From an uncultured Verrucomicrobiota bacterium (GTDB lineage: Bacteria > Verrucomicrobiota > Verrucomicrobiia > Opitutales > UBA9783), in assembly GCA_902495005.1 (NCBI GenBank), contig CABUVL010000002.1:1-64000 (forward strand): 64,000 bases of DNA. The letters are read 5' to 3'. A model generated the notes under the pieces. That model did not search any database. It was given only the letters and a program-made list of their open reading frames with translations, and was not told where the DNA came from. The position numbers and the translations under genes are program-made. Of the stretch, positions 36,221 through 44,333 are shown in pieces (position 1 is the first letter of the stretch; each line of letters opens with the position of its first letter).

Positions 36221-36997
36221 TCAAGCGTAGGTTAAGAGAAGCGCCTCCACTAATTTTGACCAACCGTTTACGAGGACGAACAGCATGAGCTTAAATGGCA
36301 ATGAGATCGTCATCGGGGATACCATCATCATTCCCATTGCCAACAAAATGTTTGATACCACGAGATCAATCGCAATAAATGGCAGGTAGATGAGAAAGCC
36401 AATTTCGAATGCGGATGTCAGTTCAGACAGAATGAAAGCGGGAACGCAGATGAGCAAATTGTCACGTTTGATTTCTTGCTTGTACTGATTGGGCCAAAGG
36501 CGTTTGGCGACTTGTATAAAAAATTGAGATTGTTTCTGAGTTGTGTGTTGCAATAAGAATTGAGTAATGGGTTCCTTGAGGTAATTTAGAAGCGCCTTGG
36601 TATCGTTTAGACCTTGTTCATTGTCGGAACTGAGCGCGGACAACAGCGTGTTACTAAGCTGGCTTGTATCATGGTAGGCCTTAAATTTCTCGGGCAAGGA
36701 AAATGAATTTGGATTTTGTTTACGTAATTTGAACTGCTGATTAATTTCAACCGCGCGATGGATGCTCTCCTGCATGATGGGTGCCATGATGTACAGGGAC
36801 AATATGATGGCCAGTCCGTTGATAATCATATTCGGAGGGATTTGTTGCAGCCCCATGGCTTGTCGAATCAGGTTCATGACGATAACCAACTTGACGTACG
36901 AGGTTATCATCAAGATGATAAACGGGGCCAGTGAAAGGGAGACGAGGAAGAGAACGATCGCAATGGGATCGTAGATAAATGAAGAATCGAGGCTCAT
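36221..36997 (-). CDS. sctR: T3SS export gate protein SctR
   Basis: A 258-residue membrane protein of the SctR/FliP family. Typical blocks are SLAPFIILMITSYVKLVIVM (helix 1-2), LIRQAMGLQQIPPNMIINGL and, towards the end, LICVPAFILSELTSAFEIGF and LAMGMMMVSPMTISLPFKL. With SctS and SctT it forms the helical export gate. Its ATG overlaps the sctQ stop by four bases. It is the last gene of the main cluster; sctS, T and U are 18 kb away. Confidence 0.96.
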   Translation of the reverse strand: MSLDSSFIYDPIAIVLFLVSLSLAPFIILMITSYVKLVIVMNLIRQAMGLQQIPPNMIINGLAIILSLYIMAPIMQESIHRAVEINQQFKLRKQNPNSFSLPEKFKAYHDTSQLSNTLLSALSSDNEQGLNDTKALLNYLKEPITQFLLQHTTQKQSQFFIQVAKRLWPNQYKQEIKRDNLLICVPAFILSELTSAFEIGFLIYLPFIAIDLVVSNILLAMGMMMVSPMTISLPFKLMLFVLVNGWSKLVEALLLTYA

Positions 36998-38073
36998 GAA
37001 TTTAATTGAGTTATACGAACGCCGAAATGTTCATTGATGCATACCCACTCTCCCATACCGATCGTTTTGCCGTTGGCTTTAATTTCGACAAAGTCATTGA
37101 CGGCGTGATCGGTTTCAAACGTGTATCCCACGTGTAGATTTTTGATCTCATCAAAGGTCATTGCCTTTTGTCCGGCGTTAAAAGTAATGAGCACGGGTAA
37201 TTGACTTACGTCGGCTACCTTAACCATGGAAGGTGGGGTGTCCGTCGTCTCTTCTGCAGCTTCGTTGGCAGCAGTATCGGTGCCATTGTCTCCCGATATT
37301 TCCGGTGTATCATCTTCTGGAATAATACCCGCGGGTAAATCATTTGTGTCGTCCATAAGCGAAGTTTGTATTTCGAATTTGTTCAAGGCCACATTCTTGG
37401 CCCAAAAGGCAAAGCCCTTTGTATGAAATTTTACGAGTTTATCTTTTGCCCACACTTGCTCTTGAGCTAATACGATGTCCCCCTCACGAATAGAATGGAG
37501 CTCATTCAGCGTTATCTTGGCGTACCCACTCTCTATGTTGAATAAAAATGGGATGGCGTTGGGGTTAAATAAATCTTGCGAATGCGGATGGCTTTGCAGG
37601 ATTTTTTGGAAAAAAGAAATGCACGGCTCGTCATCCATTATCAATAGGGAACTTTTCTTCGTCCCCACGACGCTGAGGGTGGCAAATGCAGCAAAGTTTT
37701 CTTGGGGCGCTAAGCGCAAGTCAGCTTTCGAAAAGGTCCCTGTATAAAGCGGCTTGAGTATTTCGGCAAGGGTCTCGTGGTACGCGTCCAACAGGCAATT
37801 TTGAAAGTCTTGATCACAGTCAGCCCACTTGATGGAAGCCAGTTGAGGGTCTAAAAAGTTGAGAAAATTGTCTTCCAATAAACCGAGTTGAAGTAAACTT
37901 TCGTCGTAATGGTAGCTCAACGTGGCAATCACATTTTGCTGTTCGGGTGGGGTGATTTCAAGATGATACGTTTCATTATTAAATGAGGTCGACAATTGTG
38001 ATGGAGAAAACCACGCGTTAATTAAATTAACGTACGAAGTTGTCAATTGAACACGCGGTATGAATTTTTCCAT
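36994..38073 (-). CDS. sctQ: T3SS cytoplasmic ring (sorting platform) protein SctQ
   Basis: 359 residues. The C-terminal 75 residues form the SpoA/surface-presentation domain shared with FliM/FliN (VKVADVSQLPVLITF, then GYTFETDHAVNDFVEIKANG, then EHFGVRITQL). An acidic linker (about 255-285) precedes it, and a second SpoA-like region lies in the middle (about 185-250). SctQ forms the pods of the sorting platform with SctK and SctL. Abuts sctP (last base of one is the first of the other). Confidence 0.88.
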   Translation of the reverse strand: MEKFIPRVQLTTSYVNLINAWFSPSQLSTSFNNETYHLEITPPEQQNVIATLSYHYDESLLQLGLLEDNFLNFLDPQLASIKWADCDQDFQNCLLDAYHETLAEILKPLYTGTFSKADLRLAPQENFAAFATLSVVGTKKSSLLIMDDEPCISFFQKILQSHPHSQDLFNPNAIPFLFNIESGYAKITLNELHSIREGDIVLAQEQVWAKDKLVKFHTKGFAFWAKNVALNKFEIQTSLMDDTNDLPAGIIPEDDTPEISGDNGTDTAANEAAEETTDTPPSMVKVADVSQLPVLITFNAGQKAMTFDEIKNLHVGYTFETDHAVNDFVEIKANGKTIGMGEWVCINEHFGVRITQLNS

Positions 38074-38999
38074 TATTCGTCGTCTTCAGCTGCTTGATAC
38101 TCGTAGCGGTTTCTTGAGTGGCCGTCATGAGGCTGACTGTTGTTTTCTTGCGCACGTACGTTGACCGAAATTGTCTGAAAATTTTGCAACTTGTCGGTCA
38201 GATAAGCCTGTAAATTAGCCTGCGTGTTAATGAGGAAATTTTCTGTTTGTGGATGATGAGACACAAAGGTGATGTTTAATTGTTGTCCTTGCTTGAGCAA
38301 GTTTACCTCTGTATTGGGAAGCAGTTGGGGGTTAAAGATAATTTTCACATTTTGTTTATGATCTAATGCGTTTGTTGATACTAAGATTTGATTTACGAGT
38401 TCTTCCTGAATTGCATTGATGAGTGGGCTTGCTTCAGACGACCTTACGGTGGACGCGTTAGAAAGCATTTGTAAATTGTGAAGAATTTTGTCCCCTTGAG
38501 TTTGAATTGGAACAGGAACTGCTTGGATGTTTTGAATGCTGTCGGTGTCGCTTGTTGTTATCTTCTGGCTGTAATTTTGAGAATTATGGGCCGTGATGGT
38601 ACTTGGTAAGGGCAACCCTTTGTCCGTTGTTGAACTTGTAATGCTGGGGGAAGGTAAGTTGTGCGTCGCTTTTTGAGAAGAAGCGTGCACTAACTCGTTC
38701 GCCGCTGGCAAAACTTTGGAGGCAGTTTTTTGTTCTGGAGAATTGTCTATAGTGCTAGTGTTGTGATGGTTGATAGGGGTGCTGCGAATGGATTTAGAGT
38801 GGGTTGGCACAAGTAGGTTGGCGTTGCAACTGAGAGGAGTTTGTTCGTTCAATATATTCGGGTCTTGTAGGAGCTTATTGAAGGTATCAACGGTGGATGA
38901 ATCGGGTGGCACATCTGTAGAAACGGCCGTATGGTCTAAATCGGGGTTTTCTGCAATTGTGCTAGAAAATAAATCTGTTGCTGTTGAGAGTTCCTTCAT
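38073..38999 (-). CDS. sctP: T3SS needle-length regulator SctP-like
   Basis: 308 residues, rich in Ser, Thr, Asn and Gln over the first 200, as expected for the extended ruler part of SctP/FliK proteins. The C-terminal 100 residues are more structured (QNVKIIFNPQLLPNTEVNLL, then LNITFVSHHPQTENFLINTQ), with FliK-type alternating strands. SctP sets needle length and triggers the switch to late substrates. Sequence identity to characterised SctP is not obvious; place between sctO and sctQ decides the call. Confidence 0.72.
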   Translation of the reverse strand: MKELSTATDLFSSTIAENPDLDHTAVSTDVPPDSSTVDTFNKLLQDPNILNEQTPLSCNANLLVPTHSKSIRSTPINHHNTSTIDNSPEQKTASKVLPAANELVHASSQKATHNLPSPSITSSTTDKGLPLPSTITAHNSQNYSQKITTSDTDSIQNIQAVPVPIQTQGDKILHNLQMLSNASTVRSSEASPLINAIQEELVNQILVSTNALDHKQNVKIIFNPQLLPNTEVNLLKQGQQLNITFVSHHPQTENFLINTQANLQAYLTDKLQNFQTISVNVRAQENNSQPHDGHSRNRYEYQAAEDDE

Positions 39000-39004
39000 A
39001 ATAC

Positions 39005-39481
39005 TTATAAGTCTTTAGGTTTTGTTTTAAAGTCTTCCAGTTCCAGGTCTTGGGCAAGTTGTTCCAAAATGTTGACTTCATTTTTCCAAGTGACCTTGTG
39101 TTCTTCAATTTTGTTCATTTCCACTGTGGCGCGCTTTAACTCTTGCTTGCATTGTTCAAATTTTTTCGCAGCCTCTGCTTCTATAGTTTGTGCTTTTTTC
39201 AGCGTGATTGCAAGCTTCGATTGATGTTCGTCGAGTTTTCCCACTTTAAATGCTGTTAAGTCTAGGTAGTTGCGTTTAAATTGGCTTTTTTTAACGAGCT
39301 TGTCATAAACTTTTTGTATAAACATGGGTTTTTTTTGAATAAACTCGTTCAAATTAAGGGAGGCTTGTTCCGTTGTTTTTTGTGCTTCAAGCCACGCGTT
39401 TTTAGCCTTTACAAGCGCATCTGTAGCCCGATCTTTTCTGAGGTTTCGGACGCGCAGTAGATCTTCTAATTCGTATTTCAT
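39005..39481 (-). CDS. sctO: T3SS stalk protein SctO
   Basis: 158 residues that are almost wholly charged coiled coil (YELEDLLRVRNLRKDRATDA to the end), the shape of SctO/FliJ. SctO sits in the pore of the SctN hexamer and links ATPase to export gate. It directly follows sctN, as in the ysc order. Confidence 0.82.
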   Translation of the reverse strand: MKYELEDLLRVRNLRKDRATDALVKAKNAWLEAQKTTEQASLNLNEFIQKKPMFIQKVYDKLVKKSQFKRNYLDLTAFKVGKLDEHQSKLAITLKKAQTIEAEAAKKFEQCKQELKRATVEMNKIEEHKVTWKNEVNILEQLAQDLELEDFKTKPKDL

Positions 39482-39501
39482 GGGTACTGTGGAAGATCGA
39501 C

Positions 39502-40821
39502 TTAGGAATTAACCAATGCAATCATGCGTTCGACAGTTTCGTCGTAAGAAGACTTCTCGTTCAAGCCTTGTTGAAGAAATTGGTTTAATCGTGGCATTTT
39601 TGCGATTGCTTCGTCGACCGCTGCGTCACTTCCTTTTTTGTATTCGCCGATGCGTAGTAGTAATTCGACTTCTTGGTACTTAGCCAACATGTTTCTAAAT
39701 TTGCCCGCGGCCTTAATGTGCTCTTTGGGCACGATGGCGCTCATAACACGACTGACACTGGCAAGAACGTCAATGGCGGGATAGTGGTTTGCGCTCGCTA
39801 ACTTACGTGATAGGATAATGTGTCCGTCCAGGATGGAACGGGTTTCATCGGCGATAGGTTCGGTCATGTCGTCGCCTTCAACTAAGACGGTATAGAGTGC
39901 GGTAATGGAGCCTTTATCGGATTGCCCGGCACGTTCCATCAATTTTGGGAGTGTGGAAAATACGGAGGGTGGAAATCCGCGACGTGTGGGAGGTTCACCG
40001 GCGGCCAAGCCAATTTCACGTTGTGCGCGGCCAAATCGGGTAACGGAATCCATCATAAGCAAAACCTTTTTGCCCTGATCACGGAAGAATTCAGCCACAC
40101 TGGTTGCCACATAAGCGGCCTTGAGACGTTCCATAGAAGAGCGATCGGAGGTTGCCACGACGAGTACAGAACGACGTAGACCTTCTTCGCCCAGATCTCG
40201 TTCGATAAATTCTCGTACTTCGCGGCCCCGTTCTCCGATGAGCGCGAGCACGACGATTTCTGCCGCTGTATTTCGGATAATTTGAGCCAACAGCGTGCTC
40301 TTACCGCCGCCTGCGGCGGCGAATATACCCAGCCGTTGACCTTCTCCGCAAGTGAGCAAGCCGTCGAGGACACGTAACCCGAGGGACATGGGCTTATCAA
40401 TGGGGTTGCGGCTCATGGCGTTTGGGGGATCAGCGTAAACGGGATAGTAGGTTTCCGGCACAAATGGGCCCTTTGTGGCCTCGTCTGTGACGAGTCCTAA
40501 GCCGTTGAGAACGCGGCCCAGCAGTCCATTTCCCACCGGTACACTGTGGGTTTTTCCTGAGGGGATAACCTGTGTGGAGGAGGAGATGCCGTTGAGGTCG
40601 CCGAGGGGTGTTAACAAAGCTGCTTCCTGAGCGAACCCAACGACTTCGGCCAATACGGTTTGCTGGTTATCTTGATTGACCAAGGAACAAATTTCACCGA
40701 TTTTAACGCCGGGAACAAACGCTTTTACGATGGTTCCAACAACTTGTAATACCTTCCCCTTCGTTGATATGGTTGTTGTTGTTTGAATCGTATTATCCAA
40801 TAAATTTTGCAAATTTTGCAT
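39502..40821 (-). CDS. sctN: T3SS ATPase SctN
   Basis: About 439 residues, F1-beta/FliI family. Walker A is GIFAAAGGGKSTLLAQI, Walker B VLLMMDSVTRFGRAQREI, then GEPPTRRGFPPSVFSTLPKL, the family signature. It strips chaperones and unfolds substrates. The open frame extends 44 codons upstream inside sctL. The ATG at 40821, two bases before the sctL stop, gives the normal N-terminus (QNLQNLLDNTIQ). Confidence 0.97.
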   Translation of the reverse strand: MQNLQNLLDNTIQTTTTISTKGKVLQVVGTIVKAFVPGVKIGEICSLVNQDNQQTVLAEVVGFAQEAALLTPLGDLNGISSSTQVIPSGKTHSVPVGNGLLGRVLNGLGLVTDEATKGPFVPETYYPVYADPPNAMSRNPIDKPMSLGLRVLDGLLTCGEGQRLGIFAAAGGGKSTLLAQIIRNTAAEIVVLALIGERGREVREFIERDLGEEGLRRSVLVVATSDRSSMERLKAAYVATSVAEFFRDQGKKVLLMMDSVTRFGRAQREIGLAAGEPPTRRGFPPSVFSTLPKLMERAGQSDKGSITALYTVLVEGDDMTEPIADETRSILDGHIILSRKLASANHYPAIDVLASVSRVMSAIVPKEHIKAAGKFRNMLAKYQEVELLLRIGEYKKGSDAAVDEAIAKMPRLNQFLQQGLNEKSSYDETVERMIALVNS

Positions 40822-40822
40822 G

Positions 40823-41461
40823 TTAATGAAGGACTGATTGGATCGCTTTAATGAGTGTACTGAGTTGCATTTCAAGGCTGGCATCCAGGATGCCCGTCTC
40901 TGTTTCAAGAATGCATTGGTCCAGCTGCATATTTTTGTTGATCTCGATTTCAATGCGCTCCAGGCCCGGTTGAATGTTACTTAACTCTTTGATATGTTTT
41001 TTTAGCAGAACGGCTTGATCTTGATGGACGTGAATCTTTAAAAATTTCCCATTAGGAACGGACTTGAGCGCGTTTTTCACCAAGAGCTCAATGCGTTCTT
41101 CGGGAGGGTACTCACCTAAAATTTTTTCAACGCTTGTCTGTACGGTATGGATGAGAATTTGTTGTAGATTTGATAAGTAGTTAATGCCTCCTGAAAGCAT
41201 ATTAAACAACATGACCGTTTGTTTTTTGTGACTTTCTTCCATTCCATCGTTGAACCCACGTGCTTTCTCACTTTCATAAGTGTCTTGAGCGTCCTTAATG
41301 ATAAGGTCGGCTTGCATGTTTGCCTGTTGAATAATTTTTTTAGCCTTGTTTTTGGCGTCATTGATGAGAGCTTCCGACTGGGCTACACACGCGTAATCTT
41401 CATAGGGTATGATGCGGGTCTTGGGGCATAATTTTTTGTTGGCAATTAACGATAAGAGCAT
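40823..41461 (-). CDS. sctL: T3SS ATPase stator SctL
   Basis: 212 residues. After a short N-terminus (LLSLIANKK), a long amphipathic helix (SEALINDAKNKAKKIIQQAN to about 90) leads into a C-terminal alpha/beta part (VKNALKSVPNGKFLKIHVHQ). This is the SctL/FliH and V-ATPase E-subunit layout. SctL links SctN to the SctQ pods. Lies five bases after sctK. Confidence 0.88.
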   Translation of the reverse strand: MLLSLIANKKLCPKTRIIPYEDYACVAQSEALINDAKNKAKKIIQQANMQADLIIKDAQDTYESEKARGFNDGMEESHKKQTVMLFNMLSGGINYLSNLQQILIHTVQTSVEKILGEYPPEERIELLVKNALKSVPNGKFLKIHVHQDQAVLLKKHIKELSNIQPGLERIEIEINKNMQLDQCILETETGILDASLEMQLSTLIKAIQSVLH

Positions 41462-41465
41462 GGTG

Positions 41466-42116
41466 TTATACTAATTTTTTGGTTATAAGCGAATTGCAGA
41501 GTGAAATGAGTTGAATTTGATCCTGTGTGCTGACTTGAAGATTAAAATCCCAAGTCATGTTGCTTGGAAACTTGAGTGTAAAGCGTTTCAGTAGGTCGGG
41601 ATGGCAATCAAATAAGCAGTATTCAATGGCGAGTTGGCCTGTTGAGAGGATATTATCAATCATGTTGTTACCAGAACATTCTGAAAACAAGTGCATGGGT
41701 AAGTGTGGGAAAAATAGAGAGGCACGTTTTAAGATACACGTGTAGATGGATTCCCCTAACAATTCAATGAGCTGCTTGTGTTGCCACTTTTGAACACTTG
41801 TTTTGATGTTGCGCGAAAAACGCAAAGCTCCAATGAAATGCTGTAAATTTAATAAAGTGCTCGTTGGTAAAAATAGCCACTCTTTGAGCGGAGACTCCAG
41901 TTGTTTTATGGGGAAGGAATTAAGGTTTAATTTGTGCCTTAAATAAGTTTGAATGTGTTGAACGAGCAGTGGGTTTTGCAAGTTTTGTAAATTAATGGTA
42001 TGAGGCAAATGGTCGGCCAATGTACTTGCGTGAACGTCAATTATAGATTGACTGTATTTTATAAACTTAAAAAACAGTGGCTTATCATTTTCCCATAGAT
42101 GTTTGACGTTAACCAT
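41466..42116 (-). CDS. sctK: T3SS sorting platform protein SctK
   Basis: 216 residues. The middle stretch LQHFIGALRFSRNIKTSVQK with QLIELLGESIYTCILKRA fits the YscK/PscK family. SctK connects SctD's cytoplasmic domain to the SctQ pods. The gene is in the expected place between sctJ and sctL. The N-terminal 60 residues are divergent. Confidence 0.8.
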   Translation of the reverse strand: MVNVKHLWENDKPLFFKFIKYSQSIIDVHASTLADHLPHTINLQNLQNPLLVQHIQTYLRHKLNLNSFPIKQLESPLKEWLFLPTSTLLNLQHFIGALRFSRNIKTSVQKWQHKQLIELLGESIYTCILKRASLFFPHLPMHLFSECSGNNMIDNILSTGQLAIEYCLFDCHPDLLKRFTLKFPSNMTWDFNLQVSTQDQIQLISLCNSLITKKLV

Positions 42117-42122
42117 AGTTGG

Positions 42123-42902
42123 CTAAGCCTCAGGCGTAGGTGTCGATTTGGCATTTTTGTTGTTATTAAATAGCACGAATAGAGCCCCGATGAAAATGGC
42201 GGATAATCCGGTGATAATGCAAACAATCAGGCACCAGAATTTGACGACCGAGTCGTTGGCTACCTTAATGAATAGCACTTGTGTAAATTGCTTTGTTTTT
42301 TTCAGAAATTCATTTGGCAATCGTTCATTCGGGTTGCTCGCGGGGAATAAAGAGACGTTGACCTTATCGTAACTTAGGCCTTCGACGCTATTTGTCACCA
42401 ATTGTCGAATGTCGCGCACGGAATCTTCAAGGTTAACCTGCGGCAGGTGTGAAATGAAGATGGCGGCCGAGGAAGGGGTTACTTTCGTGTCGTAAGCTTC
42501 TGTGTCCGGCAATACAATGTGCACCCGCGCGGTTACAACGCCGTGTATGTGGGTTAATGTTTCAGCTAAGTTGTCGGACAATGCGTGCATGAAGCGCACG
42601 CGTTCTTCAAAGGGTGAAGAGACAAGCCCAGACTTTTTAAACACATCTCCGATGGTTTTAAACGTATCTCTTGGATATCCCACTTCGTTGAGGAGTCCAA
42701 CGGCCTCCGTAAATTGTTGGGGCGCCACATTAATGTCCCAAGTGCCTTCTGTCCCCGCCACTTTTTCGCAATCAATTTGATTTGAAAGTAGTATGGCAAC
42801 CATGTCATTTGCCTCTTTCTCCGGCATGCTGGTGTACAAAGTTTGTTTGCTGCATCCGCAGCATATAAGTGAAAGTAATAAAAAGCTGACTTTCCAATTC
42901 AT
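42123..42902 (-). CDS. sctJ: T3SS inner-ring lipoprotein SctJ
   Basis: A 259-residue lipoprotein of the YscJ/FliF family. The signal peptide ends in a lipobox near residue 16 (LLSLICCGCSKQ). Two ring-building domains follow (YTSMPEKEANDMVAILLSN, then RVRFMHALSDNLAETLTHIHGV and ARVHIVLPDTE). A membrane segment lies at about 222-246. It makes the inner ring of the basal body with SctD. Confidence 0.95.
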   Translation of the reverse strand: MNWKVSFLLLSLICCGCSKQTLYTSMPEKEANDMVAILLSNQIDCEKVAGTEGTWDINVAPQQFTEAVGLLNEVGYPRDTFKTIGDVFKKSGLVSSPFEERVRFMHALSDNLAETLTHIHGVVTARVHIVLPDTEAYDTKVTPSSAAIFISHLPQVNLEDSVRDIRQLVTNSVEGLSYDKVNVSLFPASNPNERLPNEFLKKTKQFTQVLFIKVANDSVVKFWCLIVCIITGLSAIFIGALFVLFNNNKNAKSTPTPEA

Positions 42903-42909
42903 GATGGCA

Positions 42910-43317
42910 TTACTGATTTCGAAAGAGGGTTTGCGTCCCTTGACTCATCTTATCGGCACTTTTAGAAATAAGGTCCTGAGTTATTTGATAATCAATCAAT
43001 AGTTTTTGCAATTTGAGCGTGTCTGCGATGGTAATGGAGTCAGTGGCACTCATTTGCGTGATGGTATTGTTGATATCGCTTACGGTACTGCCTTGAGCTT
43101 CAGATACGCGTTGCAATGAGAGTAAGATCTCGTCACCGGGGGTGTGTGCCACAGTTTCGAATGATGGGATCGCTGTTCCCGTTAAAGAACTGACGAGATT
43201 GTTGTCTACATCCAACGTAGGTTCCAATTCGGCGGGTTGAATTTCTGTTTCTTGCGCAGTGGCTTCGAAATGGGGTTGCCCTTGAATTTTGCCAAGGGTA
43301 CTATTGTCAATGCTCAT
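42910..43317 (-). CDS. sctI: T3SS inner rod protein SctI
   Basis: 135 residues. The C-terminal 35 residues (LQKLLIDYQITQDLISKSAD and KMSQGTQTLFRNQ) match the YscI/PscI rod family, including the Gly before the last helix. The N-terminus is Thr/Glu-rich and disordered. SctI joins the export gate to the needle. Its ATG overlaps the sctG stop. Confidence 0.88.
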   Translation of the reverse strand: MSIDNSTLGKIQGQPHFEATAQETEIQPAELEPTLDVDNNLVSSLTGTAIPSFETVAHTPGDEILLSLQRVSEAQGSTVSDINNTITQMSATDSITIADTLKLQKLLIDYQITQDLISKSADKMSQGTQTLFRNQ

Positions 43318-43772
43318 AATGTGCTTACATCTACATGGAGATGTTGTTCCATTTGTTTAGCTTGTAATTCCATGGGCGATAATGGCTTTTGGTAACTATC
43401 TAAGATAACTTGAGCCAATTGTTTCGCAGAGGGATTTTTACCCAATTTTACGACGGATTCGGCTGCACTGATGGCGTGCTGATCCACGTGGGTCATTTTA
43501 AAGGCGATGGCTAAGAAGCTGCGTGCCATTTCATTTTGTGGATCTTTTGCGAGAACGCTGAATAAGGTGCGAACGCCTTCTGTGACATTACTTGAGAAGA
43601 TCAGCCCGGCTCCTTGAGCGATCCGTGCATCGAGGCTGTCTGGACGTGCTTGAACGATTGCTTCGAAGATGGCTCGAGATTCATTTGGAAAACCGTTGTT
43701 GGCGCCTACGTAGGCAATTTCTGCCAGCAATTGAAGCATTTCGCTCGGAATTTTTTCGAGAAATGTGTCCAT
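43314..43772 (-). CDS. sctG: T3SS TPR protein SctG-like (YscG/HrpB1-type needle chaperone)
   Basis: 152 residues made of TPR-like helix pairs (EIAYVGANNGFPNESRAIFE, then ARPDSLDARIAQGAGLIF, then VLAKDPQNEMARSFLAIAFK). In the Ysc system YscG holds the needle subunit with YscE. Its place between sctF and sctI and the small sctE-like gene before sctF fit this role. HrpB1-type TPR proteins are the alternative. Confidence 0.72.
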   Translation of the reverse strand: MDTFLEKIPSEMLQLLAEIAYVGANNGFPNESRAIFEAIVQARPDSLDARIAQGAGLIFSSNVTEGVRTLFSVLAKDPQNEMARSFLAIAFKMTHVDQHAISAAESVVKLGKNPSAKQLAQVILDSYQKPLSPMELQAKQMEQHLHVDVSTL

Positions 43773-43783
43773 AATAATTTATT

Positions 43784-44110
43784 TTAACGAATGTTTTGAA
43801 CGGTGTTTTTAAGGCCTGTTGAGACGCCGGATTGAAAGTTTGACAATAATTGGGAGGCCAATTGCCATCGTGTCATGGTCATTTGGGCGGACATGAGTCG
43901 ACTTTGGTCAAGTTGTCCTGGGGCAATGCTGGACAACTCTGTTAAAATTTGGTTCATCTGTGTTTCGCCTTTTGCGACAAGGCCGACAACGCTGTTGGCG
44001 ACATTATCGATATTGGTTACATCACCTGTTGCCCAAAAGTCGGCTTGCCTTGTAAAGGTATAATTTGTTGGGTTTAGGTCTTTTGCGCTTGGAGGTTGTG
44101 GATATGACAT
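43784..44110 (-). CDS. sctF: T3SS needle subunit SctF
   Basis: 108 residues, somewhat longer than YscF (about 87). Two helices are joined by a Pro-Gly turn (MNQILTELSSIAPGQLDQSR), followed by QMTMTRWQLASQLLSNFQSG and a short end LKNTVQNIR, similar to the NI-(K/R) ending of needle proteins. The N-terminal 25 residues are Pro/Thr-rich and would line the needle surface or be disordered. Confidence 0.88.
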   Translation of the reverse strand: MSYPQPPSAKDLNPTNYTFTRQADFWATGDVTNIDNVANSVVGLVAKGETQMNQILTELSSIAPGQLDQSRLMSAQMTMTRWQLASQLLSNFQSGVSTGLKNTVQNIR

Positions 44111-44115
44111 AATTA

Positions 44116-44331
44116 TCAGTGTGTTAAAATTGTTTCTGCGTGTTGTATTGCCGTTTTGAGGCTTTCCAGTACTTCAAAGTGAGTTTTTTCAGATGCGCTT
44201 GGTACCAGTTGGTAAATCATTGATTTATAGTGTGCCAATTGATCTCGTAGTTGCCGACGATAGCTGCCGTTGTTGTCGTTTTGAAGTTTTGATTCCATTT
44301 CGGCGAGTGTAATTTTTTGACCTTGATCCAT
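44116..44331 (-). CDS. T3SS needle co-chaperone SctE-like (YscE family)
   Basis: 71 residues forming two helices (TLAEMESKLQNDNNGSYRRQ, LRDQLAHYKSMIYQLV, then HFEVLESLKTAIQHAETIL), close in size and pattern to YscE/PscE. That protein binds the needle subunit with YscG to stop early polymerisation. It sits immediately before sctF, as in ysc operons. The symbol is left empty because sctE is also used for a translocator. Confidence 0.75.
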   Translation of the reverse strand: MDQGQKITLAEMESKLQNDNNGSYRRQLRDQLAHYKSMIYQLVPSASEKTHFEVLESLKTAIQHAETILTH

Positions 44332-44333
44332 AG

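Noticed and set aside
37200..37230. Internal translation start in sctQ for a separate C-terminal product
   Set aside because: An in-frame ATG precedes the SpoA domain, but no ribosome-binding site is visible before it.
40822..40953. Upstream extension of sctN
   Set aside because: The extra 44 codons lie inside sctL and do not resemble SctN; the ATG at 40821 gives the normal N-terminus.
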